From Flavobacteriales bacterium UBA6770 (lineage in GTDB: Bacteria > Bacteroidota > Bacteroidia > Flavobacteriales_G > Salibacteraceae), in the NCBI GenBank assembly GCA_905181875.1, contig CAJIZH010000003.1, forward strand, positions 1 through 64,000: DNA of 64,000 nucleotides, read 5' to 3'. The notes under the pieces are model-generated. The model saw nothing but the letters and a program-made list of their open reading frames with translations. It did not search any database and was not told where the DNA came from. Of this stretch, positions 9,415 through 20,800 are shown piece after piece (position 1 is the stretch's first letter; each line of letters begins with the position of its first letter). Made by a program: the position numbers and the translations under genes.

Positions 9415-9624
9415 ATGGAAAACGAAATACTAAAATCTTTGCTAATTATTAAGATGCCTTATGGGAAGTATAAGGATACTATTTTGGCGAAAATCCCAGT
9501 TTCATATTTAGAATGGATGGCTCGAGAAAATGCCTTTCCTGCTGGGCAATTGGGAATGCAATTGCATACGGTCTATGAAATTAAAATAAACGGATTAGAG
9601 AAACTCCTTTACAATCAAAAATAA
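9415..9624 (+). CDS. DUF3820 family small protein
   Basis: A 69-residue protein that matches the DUF3820 family. The core is MPYGKYKDTILAKIPVSYL followed by EWMARENAFPAGQLG and a closing VYEIKINGLEKLL. The family is sometimes labelled putative quorum-sensing-regulated virulence factor, but no biochemical function is firmly known. The length is normal for the family. It stands alone between decayed genes and a convergent T9SS operon, with about 145 bases upstream that may also hold a minus-strand small RNA. Confidence 0.85.
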   Translation: MENEILKSLLIIKMPYGKYKDTILAKIPVSYLEWMARENAFPAGQLGMQLHTVYEIKINGLEKLLYNQK

Positions 9625-9853
9625 GTTGTCCTTTATTTGCTTGTATTCTTAATTATTACGTGAATATTTCCTTTCACATACAATACAATGCATCCTATTA
9701 TTCTTATACAAAGACATAGAGACTGTTTATTAAATCAAAAGAAATCTTAGTCTAAAAATCTAGAAAATATGGGGGTATTAACGAGAAAAATAAGGATAGA
9801 AAATCGCTAAATGAAAAAGTTCTTAAATCTCAAATGAAATTGACCTTCCCTTT

Positions 9854-10906
9854 TTAGCTGTAAGGTTGTTCTTTTTCTCGTTTTCCACCAGGTGATAATT
9901 TTGGTGTTTCTTTTTGCAATTTCTTAAGTGCCTTCTTTCGAGCCTTAATTTTTTTCTTGCGGTACTTTTTAATTTTCTTAGGTAAATTGATACTTGCTTG
10001 ACGACCATTCTCCATCCCGAAGAGCAAGGCTACTTCATGTGTTCCAGAATGATAAGAACCCAATTGAGATCCAACTTGAGTATTAAAAGCATAGCCTATT
10101 TTAAACAATTTACTTATTCTATAATTAGCCATGATATTCAAAGAACGAGTTGTGCGATAGGATAAACCAAAACCAATCATCTCGCGATATTCTATCATAG
10201 CATTAATATCTATTTGCATTGCAGAAGCAATTTCATACTTCACCAAAAAAGAAGGTTGTAACGAAAAGAACTTACCTAATTCTTTTTCCCAACCTCCAGT
10301 CAAATTCAACGGAATTTGCTTTATATCGAATCCAATTGTACCCTTATTCTCTGATCCTGATGGCTCAAAATGATTGTACAACAAGGTTGGGAGCGCTAAA
10401 CCTGCATAGAATTTTTTGTTAAAATAAAAGACCCCTGCTCCCATGTTCATTGAGAATAAAGAAGTCGCTGATCCTTGAAAAGTTGGATCATCAGGGAAAT
10501 CTGTTTGAATTTGAGTATAATCACTTTGGATAAACTCTAGTCCCGGTGCGGCAGAAAGTGAAAAGAAACTTGTTCTATCTATTCTAAATTTATGCGCATA
10601 TATTCCAGAAATACGCACATTATTATGTATCCCTATATTGTCATTTGTCACTAGAATACCAGCAAAACGGTTCGGCGATTTAAGCGGCATATTAAAGTTC
10701 ATAAACAAACTTGACGGAGCGCCTTCATATCCAATCCATTGTTGTTTAAAAATTAAGGCTCCATTTTGCGCGCCTGATTTTGTAATTGCTGCTGTATTTA
10801 CAAAAGGCTGATGAATCACATATTGGGAAACGTCGGGCGACTGCTGTGCTTTAACTCCAAATGAAATAAAGAGTAACACTGATATGGCATATAGTAAAAC
10901 TCGCAT
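9854..10906 (-). CDS. PorP/SprF family T9SS membrane protein
   Basis: A 350-residue outer-membrane protein of the PorP/SprF family. It has a signal peptide (LLYAISVLLFISFGVKAQ) followed by the family opening QSPDVSQYVIHQPFVNTA, then IFKQQWIGYEGAPSSLFMNF and a beta-barrel pattern with FGLSYRTTRSLNIMANYRIS and FKIGYAFN. The last 45 residues are very basic (KKIKKYRKKKIKARKKALKK). I choose the ATG at 10906, whose A overlaps the TGA stop of the upstream gene, so translation is probably coupled. In this family the gene usually follows a type-B-sorted T9SS cargo and helps in its secretion or surface retention. Here it directly follows such a cargo and closes the 27.8-kb operon. Confidence 0.92.
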   Translation of the reverse strand: MRVLLYAISVLLFISFGVKAQQSPDVSQYVIHQPFVNTAAITKSGAQNGALIFKQQWIGYEGAPSSLFMNFNMPLKSPNRFAGILVTNDNIGIHNNVRISGIYAHKFRIDRTSFFSLSAAPGLEFIQSDYTQIQTDFPDDPTFQGSATSLFSMNMGAGVFYFNKKFYAGLALPTLLYNHFEPSGSENKGTIGFDIKQIPLNLTGGWEKELGKFFSLQPSFLVKYEIASAMQIDINAMIEYREMIGFGLSYRTTRSLNIMANYRISKLFKIGYAFNTQVGSQLGSYHSGTHEVALLFGMENGRQASINLPKKIKKYRKKKIKARKKALKKLQKETPKLSPGGKREKEQPYS

Positions 10907-13900
10907 CAATTCGATTTCATTTCAATTGATCCTTTAATAGGCTCACCATCGTTTGTAATTAAAACGTAGAAGAAAATTCCATCACCAACTTTATCACTTC
11001 CTCCAATTCCTTTATTCGCCTGACCTTCCCACTCATTTAGATAGGGTGCTGCTTGAAAAATTAAATCGCCCCAGCGATTATAGATATATAATTGATTTTC
11101 TGGAAAAGCTTCAATTCCAGGAATAACCCATCTATCATTCATTCCATCTCCATTTGGGCTAAATCCATTTGGAATAAAATCATATGGATCACCTAAAACA
11201 TTAAAAATTAATTGAGCGGTATCACATAAATTGGTACAAATTATATCACAAACCTTGTAATTTATGGTGTCTCTCCTTCGATACTCTGGATCCGGTTGAT
11301 AATAAATACTGGAGAGAATATCTTGTTTTTTACCTTGTTCTTGATAGAACTGTGTCGCATTTTCAGGTTGATTAAGTAGGGTTATTTCTCCAATCAACTC
11401 CACCGTATCCGCAGGATAAGCATCTAGAATATCAATCGTTACTTCCCCTCTCTTTTTGAGAGTGATAGTAGTTTCTTTTCCTGTTATAATAGAACCATCA
11501 GAAAGTTCAACCAAAACACTTGCAGAATCCTTGCAACCATTAATATTTGTAGTAGTTACAAAATACTTAGTTGCTGAGTCTTGTATAATAGGCAGAGGGT
11601 TTATAGTACTATCATTATCCCACAGATAAGTAATACCTCCTTGCCCTTCTATTTCGAAGTCAATTCCAGCGCAAGCAAAGGGAATTGGTTTGATGGAAGC
11701 ATTTGGACTAAAGGAAATACGAAGGAATCTAGTAGCTGTATCAGAACATCCTGTACTACTATAATCATATATGTATTGAAGCCTGCTTAAAGTTGCGGTA
11801 TCCGATCCTAAAGGCAAATAATCCCAACCTCTAAAAATAGAAATTACCTCACCATATTCATCCAAGAATCGTCCTCCGTTTGCAGGTGGTGGTGAAAATA
11901 AGGTATCGCCCATTGCAAATAAGTCTATAGAATCATTATTACAAAGTCTATTTAGAGTCAAAACTGGATTAAACACTAGACCATTTAACCTTCGAATTAA
12001 AAGACTAGCAATTCCTATAGATGTACAATTGTTTGTATCGGTATAAGTATAAACTACAGAATCTTGAATACTTCCTGGAAGTACTGGAAATTTTGACGGA
12101 TCCAATAATCCATTTACAAGTATCTGCCCTCTAACAGAGTAAGTTCCTCCCGCAGGGGCGCCTCCAGTAATCAATCTAGAATTTTCGTTTTCGCAAATTG
12201 GTGGAACAGCTGCAATACTAACTCCAGGCAACGAATTAACTATCAAGTTTTGACTTACCGAGTCTTGACAACCTTTTTGATTAACAAAGACATAAGTTAC
12301 TGGGTGAGTTCCAACTCCGGAGAGTCTAGGAAAAAAGTTTCCTGAACTTACCCAAGGACTTTTATATTGTCCATTACCCTGCAAAGAAGGAGTGCCTTCA
12401 GTAAGATTAATCAATGAATCGCTGGTACATATTTTAGTTGTGTATAAAAACGATACAATAGGAACAGTATCAACATTAAAAATAACAGAAGCTGTATCTG
12501 AACATCCTAAATTATCCTTAAATGAAAAATTAGCCCTATCGGTTATTGAAGTGGCTAAAGAGGGTGTGTATGTGGCATTTGAAGAATCCACAGAATTGCC
12601 CCAGTAATATCCTCCAGGTTGATTTCCACCTACCAAAGTAAAAGACAATGTGTTGCTACAAAATGGACTTGGTGACGAAAAGTTGAACAACACATTTGGT
12701 TTGGGATTAACAACTATTGAGGCTGTCCTAGCACTTTTACATCCAATTGAATCTATAGTATGATAGATTACTGAATGTCCGGGAGTTTGATTTGCCGGCA
12801 ACGAATCACTTCTAAAGACAATACTATCTTGAATTCCATATGAATTAGCTCCTGAAATCTCATAGTAACTTGTTCCTTTTGGCACAACGCTAGAACCAAA
12901 TTTAAGAGTGTCCTTTGAATCTCCTTCACAATAGATAGGAAGAGTTCCAAAACTAATTACTGGATTCGCACGCACTTCATAAGTAGCGATATCACTACCT
13001 CTACAGCCATTAATATCCTCAAATACATAAACGATAGTATCAATTCCCGCCCCAGCGAATACACTAAAAAACTCGCCGGTACTTTGGTTAATTCCTGGGC
13101 TTCCCGTTAACGAACCGCCATTAGTGAGAGAATATGCAGGAGATAGGGTTATTAAAAATTGTCCTTTACCATCGCAAACTATTGTATCCTCAATTGTAGG
13201 CGTAACGGGATCCTCAACATGAATTTTAATAAAACGTGAAGTGTCTGCACAACTTTTTACAATGTCAGTTATCACCAAGCGAAAAGAATCCGTTTGTTTT
13301 GTTTGGAAGTTTTGATTAGTTGCTCCAGTAATTAACCCAATAGAATTATACCATTGGTACCTATAAGAAGTTGACGTTGCCAGAGCGCTTAACTGACCTG
13401 AATCAGCAAAACAGAGCAAAGCACTATCTCCAGCAATATTATAGCGAAGATTTGATGCCAACGAAACACTATCATCAATCGGGCAATAAATTTCTTTAGC
13501 ACTTGCACTCGCTAAATACCCATCGAAAAAAGAAACCGCTTTTGAAGCAAATGTTCCTGCATTGCTAAAGCTTACAATCCTTCTGAATTTACCTGAAAAA
13601 TATATTCTACTGCCCCCCAGTTTCATGCTTTTTGCAGTAACAATATTAGAACCTGTTCCAGCTATTGCACCGTGAGCTGAGAATTCCGTAAGTGAGTTAT
13701 TCCAAGAAAGTAAGAAAACATCGTTTGAAGAATTGGCGGTTGCTGAATAACTTCCAAAAGTCAGGTTCGAACCAAACTCTCCAAATGCAAAAAGGTTATT
13801 ATCTGCTTCTAACTGCGTTATTTTTTCTGAATTAACTCCTCCGTAACTCTTTAAGGCAGAAGCCGTAAGGGTTGTTGGATTTACTTTTCCAATAAAAATA

Positions 13901-14871
13901 TCCTCTCCTCCAGCTGAATTAAAACTACGTGTACCATCATTTATTGAAGCGGTAAATCCACCACCAATAGCAATATCACCACCCGTCATGATTACCAAAT
14001 CTGTACATATTACATTTCCGCTACTGTAAAATGGTCTTGTATTCAATCCTAAAACACCACTGGAATTATAAGCTGCAATAAACACATCATAAGCACCATT
14101 TGAAGCAGGATTTAAAAAGCTACTTACTGCAAGTTGAATAGTTTGATTGAAGTTTCCTAAAACTAATAATCTAGCGTTTGTGTTATCATATTCTAAGCTC
14201 ACTACTTCCTCATTACCAGAACCTGTAATTGAATTCAACCATTGAGCAACGCCAGAAGAATTGTACTTGTAGATAAATATGTCATTATTAATTCCTTGAG
14301 AAACAATAGTGTCTGTTCCCGATATCATGGTGCCTTTGAAAACTCCTGCTACATAAATATTTCCTGCTGCGTCAACTGTAACCGCTTGACCTTCGCTAAG
14401 AAGGTTATTAGTGCTCGGAACTACCCAATCCGCATTTCCAGAAGCATTTACTTTTGCCAGAAAATAACTTCCAGCACCATAAGTACCAGTAATATTCGTT
14501 GAGCCATTTGTGACTACTAGTGTACCATGGAGTTTTCCCGTAACATAAGTAACATTCGAACTACCTACCGCAGCATTAATCGCATCATTCGCACCAGTTG
14601 ATATAAAATGGAGCGGATTAAAATTGGCACTACCATTTTTATTGGTTCCTCTTACAAATACGTCTTTACCCCCACTTGCAGCTGCTGTTCCTGTTAGTGT
14701 ACCTCCAAAAAAACCAGCACCTACTATGACGTTATCACTATTTGTGCTGGCGAGCGCTGAAACTTCATCTGAACCCGCAGATGAGCCAACTTGTTTGGCC
14801 CATTCAAATTTCTGACTCAACAATGAACCGGAAACCATGATAAAAAATACCGATGCTATTATTCTGATCAT
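10906..14871 (-). CDS. Large T9SS type B sorted surface protein (beta-propeller plus Ig-like repeats)
   Basis: A 1321-residue secreted protein. A signal peptide (IIASVFFIMVSGSLLSQ) is followed by about 430 residues of SBBP-type repeats, in which phrases such as GNIYVAGVFKGT and DIFIYKYNSSGVAQW recur, expected to form a beta-propeller. Next come Ig-like modules of about 80 residues of the same type as in the two larger neighbours (YTYTDTNNC, GVGTHPVTYVF). The C-terminus is a gliding-motility-type CHU_C / type B sorting domain: FIPNGFSPNGDGMNDRWVIP, then LYIYNRWGDLIF, then GDGIFFYVLI and GSIEMKSN. That type remains attached to the cell surface or is handled with a PorP/SprF partner, which follows immediately. 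The start lies 12 bases after the stop of the 4418-residue gene. It is probably an adhesin. Confidence 0.9.
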   Translation of the reverse strand: MIRIIASVFFIMVSGSLLSQKFEWAKQVGSSAGSDEVSALASTNSDNVIVGAGFFGGTLTGTAAASGGKDVFVRGTNKNGSANFNPLHFISTGANDAINAAVGSSNVTYVTGKLHGTLVVTNGSTNITGTYGAGSYFLAKVNASGNADWVVPSTNNLLSEGQAVTVDAAGNIYVAGVFKGTMISGTDTIVSQGINNDIFIYKYNSSGVAQWLNSITGSGNEEVVSLEYDNTNARLLVLGNFNQTIQLAVSSFLNPASNGAYDVFIAAYNSSGVLGLNTRPFYSSGNVICTDLVIMTGGDIAIGGGFTASINDGTRSFNSAGGEDIFIGKVNPTTLTASALKSYGGVNSEKITQLEADNNLFAFGEFGSNLTFGSYSATANSSNDVFLLSWNNSLTEFSAHGAIAGTGSNIVTAKSMKLGGSRIYFSGKFRRIVSFSNAGTFASKAVSFFDGYLASASAKEIYCPIDDSVSLASNLRYNIAGDSALLCFADSGQLSALATSTSYRYQWYNSIGLITGATNQNFQTKQTDSFRLVITDIVKSCADTSRFIKIHVEDPVTPTIEDTIVCDGKGQFLITLSPAYSLTNGGSLTGSPGINQSTGEFFSVFAGAGIDTIVYVFEDINGCRGSDIATYEVRANPVISFGTLPIYCEGDSKDTLKFGSSVVPKGTSYYEISGANSYGIQDSIVFRSDSLPANQTPGHSVIYHTIDSIGCKSARTASIVVNPKPNVLFNFSSPSPFCSNTLSFTLVGGNQPGGYYWGNSVDSSNATYTPSLATSITDRANFSFKDNLGCSDTASVIFNVDTVPIVSFLYTTKICTSDSLINLTEGTPSLQGNGQYKSPWVSSGNFFPRLSGVGTHPVTYVFVNQKGCQDSVSQNLIVNSLPGVSIAAVPPICENENSRLITGGAPAGGTYSVRGQILVNGLLDPSKFPVLPGSIQDSVVYTYTDTNNCTSIGIASLLIRRLNGLVFNPVLTLNRLCNNDSIDLFAMGDTLFSPPPANGGRFLDEYGEVISIFRGWDYLPLGSDTATLSRLQYIYDYSSTGCSDTATRFLRISFSPNASIKPIPFACAGIDFEIEGQGGITYLWDNDSTINPLPIIQDSATKYFVTTTNINGCKDSASVLVELSDGSIITGKETTITLKKRGEVTIDILDAYPADTVELIGEITLLNQPENATQFYQEQGKKQDILSSIYYQPDPEYRRRDTINYKVCDIICTNLCDTAQLIFNVLGDPYDFIPNGFSPNGDGMNDRWVIPGIEAFPENQLYIYNRWGDLIFQAAPYLNEWEGQANKGIGGSDKVGDGIFFYVLITNDGEPIKGSIEMKSN

Positions 14872-14883
14872 CTCCTCTATTAC

Positions 14884-17800
14884 CTATCGATTAACTATGA
14901 TCTCACGAGTAATTACAGTTTCGTTTTGAATAAACTGAACATAATATAAACCACTGCTTATCTCAGGCAAAATTACTGATTGAGTTGACCCTTGCAAGCT
15001 AGAATCAATACCATTTTGATACCTGATTTTCCCATGTATGTCGTATACTATCAATTGCCCTCCATAGGTATCAAGTCCAGTTAGTTTTATTTGGAAAGAA
15101 CCATTACTAGGATTTGGCCATACTAAGAATGAAACTTCTTCTTGAACCTTACTGCTAATCCCAACTAACTTCATTCCAAAATCTCGGCTTAAATTAGAAA
15201 TTGTTGAAATTCCTACATCACCACAATTGGTCAATCCTTTGATTCCAACATAATAATAAAGAACAGTGCTGTTGTTTGGCACATTGTAATCTATAAAAGA
15301 ATTAATACCATTAATACTATCAAGTAATTGCAATCCAAACTGAGAAGAATAACGGTATGCATAGTAGTCGCCAAATACAGATCCTTGGTAGTTACTCCAA
15401 CTCAATTCGATAAGTGTGCTATCTGTTTGTTTTGCACTTAATAAGATAGCCTTATGCACTGGGCTAAATTCGCTTTCACTCTTACATGCATCTATTGCAA
15501 CAACTGAATAACTTCCGATTGAAGACCAATTAGTAAAGGAGTTGTCTTCGAATCTTGGCGCTTGAGACCTTCCAAAAGTTGCCATTTTGAAATATTGATT
15601 TCTTACAGAAGACTCTCTATACACATAGAAAGAATCTGCTGTGGAACCAGTCGTATCCCAAACCAACACATTGGCAAATATCAAGGAATCATTAGTCACT
15701 TTACAAATCACAGGTACAGTTGGCTTTTTCCCTTCAACATCAAACTGTTCAATAGTAGAACAACCACTTGTATCGCTTGCTGTAATTACATACGAGCCAA
15801 TAGACAGATTATTGATAATTGCTGTTGTATCTCCATTTGACCAATTGAAGTTGCTAATCAGATCAATACCTGAAACTCCTAATAAACCATTACTTTGATT
15901 ACAATCTACAAACTGGATTGAATCCAATTTAATTCTAGGAGCAGTAGCAGTATTTAAACTTAGCGTCACTGTGTCGATACAGCCTAGTTTGTTAGATACA
16001 GCAACGTTATAAATTCCTGCTCGAATACTGTTCAGCGTATCTCCAACAGGTTGATTTACCCATGTGTAAGTTACCGAATCTAGGCTATTAGTTAATTGCA
16101 AGTAAATAGAACCGTTTGCAGAATCACAATCAGGTTGTTCGACTATCGATTGATATTTGTAAGCTTTTGGGCTCTTTATTTCAATTGATTTAAAAGAGCT
16201 ACAGCCGTCTGCTCCAATAACCGACAATTCATAAATTCCACTCTTAAGGTTCGTCAATTTAGTTCCTGTTGCGCCATTGTTCCACTGAATAGTATAAGCA
16301 GTATCGTTTGAAACACTGACTTCAATTTCGCCGCTTTCATTTCCAGCACAAGTGTTATGGACTAATGAAGTAACGGTAACCTGTGGTCCATCTTCGTTAC
16401 TAATACCAACTACTCCATACTGTGTACAGCCGTTCTTGTCATTCACGGTTACTTGATAATTACCAGCGAACAATTGTCTTGAATTTGATGATCTTTGACC
16501 TGTAGACCATAAATAATTGTAAGGTTTGACTCCACCTGCAACTGATGTAAAGGCTGTTCCGTTTGCCTGATTACAAGACGCATTAACCGAAGACGTAAAA
16601 ACTGATATTTGATCAAATACTGTGACCCCAATATTCTTAGAAACTACACAGTTAAATGAATTTGTAGCAGTTACACTGTAGCTTAATGTTTTCAAAGGAC
16701 TCACCTGAATTGTAGAAAGGTAATCTCCGTTACTCCAATTGTAACCGTAATTACCTGAAACCATTAACTGAATTTTATCTCCTTGACAAATTCCCGTATC
16801 CGAAGAAACTTGAATATCAGGTAATGGTAGAATAACAACTGTATCATAGGCCGCAGTGGTACAATTATTACTATCAGTATATGTATAACTCATTGCAAAT
16901 CTTCCTGTATCCAATAGGTTAGCATTAAAGTTAGATCCAAACACATTTGCTCCCTTATACGTTCCACCTAATGGACTGTAATAAGCTGAAAGATCTAAAA
17001 CAGCTGTTCCTTTGCAAATATCTGGAAGTGGAATTGCAGTTATAATAGCAGAAGAATCAAAGAATACGAAAACGGTATCTGTATTTTCACAGCCATAAGT
17101 ATCAGTATAACTATAGACTAGCGTATCAATTAATGCAGTTACCAAAGAAGGATCATACAATGTTCCTGCAACACCTTGACCACCATACGCGCCGCCAACT
17201 CCAATTGGTGAACCTCCATTTAAAGCAAGAGGCGTTGCATTGTCACAGAATTTATTGCTAAAGTTCAATTGGGCTGCTGGTAAAGCACGTACTCTTTGAG
17301 TCTGTGTAATATCATTTTCACAACCATTTGTATCTATATAATTGTACTTAATATTCCATATTCCAATACTATCAGGACTAAATACAGCAGAAGCACTATC
17401 AACATTCACTCCGCTATAAATTCCACCGATTGGCAATGCACCTGATAATATAATCGTTGTATCAAATAGACATAAGTCGGCCAAACTAACCGCAGTTAAA
17501 ATTGGTAATGCATTAATCACGACTATCTCTGTATCTGAAGTTGAACAATTGTTATTGTCAGTAAATCGATAGACAATGTCGTGACTGCCTGCTTTCGCTA
17601 TCGAAGCGTAAAACTGGGTTCCCACAATTCCTTTACCAGAATAAATACCAGTTCCTCCAGTTTTCGGATTTCCTTTACTAAGCGCAATAGGTGCATTATT
17701 TATACAATAATCTGGGAAGGTGTCTAACGTCGTTACAGGAATAGCATGTACTAAAATTGTATTGAAAATACTATCAGCACAACCTGTTGAAGAATTAATT

Positions 17801-20800
17801 CCAACATATCCTAACGTATCTAGACCAACACCAGACTGTGCTGGCAAATACTTTCCAGTTGCAGCATTAGTAAGTCCTGTTGAGTTATAGAAGTAGCTTG
17901 TATCACCCGAAGTAGAAGCGTTTCGAAGAGAAATTTCAGCAACATTCAGACAAATTGCAGCTTGTGCACCAAATTGAGTACTTGGAACTGAATTAATGGT
18001 AAAGGTTGCAGATGCTTGAGAAATACAGCCATCGCTATTTGTTAAAGCGTAAGTCATTGTTCTAGGTCCTGTTCCTGCTGCTGAGGGCACAAATAGAGAA
18101 TCGCTAATCATTCCACCACCACTGTACTTATAGATTCCAATAGTAGGAGTTCCTCCTCTAATTATTGTAGTATCATCATTTAAACAGAAGGTTTGATCTG
18201 CATATGTCACTGGAGTAATTGCATTTACTTTAATGGTATCTATAATTACACTTTTACAATTACCTCCATTGGTGTAAGCATAAGTAATGAAGTTGTTTCC
18301 TAAATCAGCATTGGCAGGAGTGAACTTATTTCCAACCAGACCTTTTCCAGTATAGATTCCACCAATTGGTTTTGCAGAAGAAAGATTAAACGTTACTTCA
18401 TTTTCACAAACCTCAGCTCTTACTGTTGAGATGCTGAAGGTAACAACGGTTGTATCAAGAACTGTTATGTTTTGAGATAAGCTATCGCTACAACCAACAC
18501 CATCTGTATAGATGTATGTGATCTTGTCAATACCAGTATCTGCCAGAATTGGAGAATATTTCCCGCCAATTAAAGTGTCAAGTTTAGTTGAAACATAATG
18601 GGCTCCTGTATTAAATTTACCTTCTGTAAAAGTATACTCAACCCCATTTAAACACTGATCAGGAATTAATGCAAGTGTGATACTAGGAACAGAATCCACT
18701 ATAAACGTATCAACTACAAAATCTGAACAGCCATTAGTATCTGTATAGGTATACGTAAGCGTTTTGTTGGAATCAGCTCCAACTATACTAGGATTGAAAT
18801 ATCCTGATGAATCGATTCCTACTCCGGAAAATACACCTCCTACTCCAAATGGGCTAGCAAATACTGTATCAGGAATTTGGTTCAAACAAATTCTTGAAAA
18901 AGGTGTTGTAAATGCAGGTTGCGGAATTGCATGCACAATAACTGAGTCAGAAGTAGAGTCGGCACACCCAAATTGGTCTGTATACTTAAATTGAACAACG
19001 TGTGTACCAACACCATTAACAGAAGCCTCAAATTGATTGACTGAATCTCCGAGAATGCTAAAAATTCCTTTACCAAATGCAGCAGCAGTTACGGGACTAT
19101 GACCCGTAAACGCAAATGGTATAGCATCAACACAACGCTCTGTGCTAAATGAAGGAAGTTCGAAAGTGACAACTGGAATCTGACGAATTAAGAATACTGC
19201 TTCAGCGGTATCAGAACAGCCGTTGCTTTGAGTGAATCGATAATTTATAGTATCTAAACCAACTCCAGCTGAATCAGGATAGTAAGTTCCAGAACCAACT
19301 CCAACACCATAATAATAAGTACCTCCAGTTGGCAGACCTCCAGCCATCATCTCGCTAGGAGCGTTTACACAAAAGGTATCCAATTGAAGACTAACCACTG
19401 GAATACCGTTTACGGTAATATCGCGATACGCAATACTTGTACAATTATCATCATTTACAACTGTATACTTAAGGGTTTGTATTCCTGTATCAGCAATAAA
19501 TGGATTAAATCCGTGTGTTCCAAAAACAGCATTATTTGCATTCGTATCCAGGTAATAACTTGAGTAACTAGATACAATACCTGATGGCTTAGACAATGTT
19601 ACCTTACCATCATTGATACAATAATCAGCTGCAGTAAATGCAATGTTAAAGGTATCGTTGACCGTAATTGTATTTGAATCTACCGAAGAACATCCAGTTG
19701 AGGTATCGGTATAGGTATAATAAATCGTGTGTGTTCCTGTATCCGCAACAGCAGGATCAAAAATTCCAATGCTGTCATTTACGATCCCTATGCCAGCAAA
19801 AATGCCACTTATGGTATCAACCGGACTATTTTCAGATATAAAATAAGGAGCTTCATTAATACATAAATCAGTAAAAGTAGACAGGGCTACACTTGGACGT
19901 TTGTATACAATCAAAACTGTATCAGCAAATCCTGAACACCCATTGGTATCCGTGTAAGTATATTTTACTGGATAATTTCCAGAACCCTGAGGTGTTAACG
20001 TATCTCTAGAAATATAAGAAACAGATCCCGATCCAGTATATATACCACCTGCACCTGCAGGTTTTGCATGATTTAAAATTATTGGATTTCCAAAAGAACA
20101 AGCCGCTTGAATGGTAGAATCAAAAGCTACAATTGGATCAGAATAAACAGTAAGGTTAAAGGTATCGGCGTTAACACAATTGTTTTGATCCGTTACTCGT
20201 AGAATGTATTCAAAAGTAGAATCTACCACTATTTGAGGTGTTGTTTCTCCGTTATTCCATAAGTAGGCATATTGGGTATTTTCATTTGCAGAAAGCGTGA
20301 AAGAGGTACTTCCGCAAATAGAATCATCAGCAGGTAATCTAACAATTATGGCACTATCCATCGCAAATGTATTGGTGTAATCTGCCGAACAACCCAATGA
20401 ATCAAAAGCGGTAAGGGTATACGCTCCAATCATATTGGTATCCGAAAACAATCGTATTACAGTATCGCCAGTATTCGTGAAACTATTTGGCCCTGACCAA
20501 ACGTAATTGATACCACCTGAAGCGATTAATATTATAGAATCAGATAAACACGCCTTTTGTACAACAAAATTGGAAAGAGGTATTGCGCGAATGGAAAAAG
20601 TATCGAATACAAGATTGTTTTGAGGTGTATTGTCTAAGTATCCTATGTTCTGACTTCCTTCAATGGTATCTGCATCTACTTCAATTTCATAATCGGTACT
20701 TCCTATAAAATTGAATTTACCTAATGTAACCCAAGCTGTATCGTTTTTAGCTAATGTTCCTGAATAGTAAGCAGTTGTATCCAATGATGTTACTGAACTC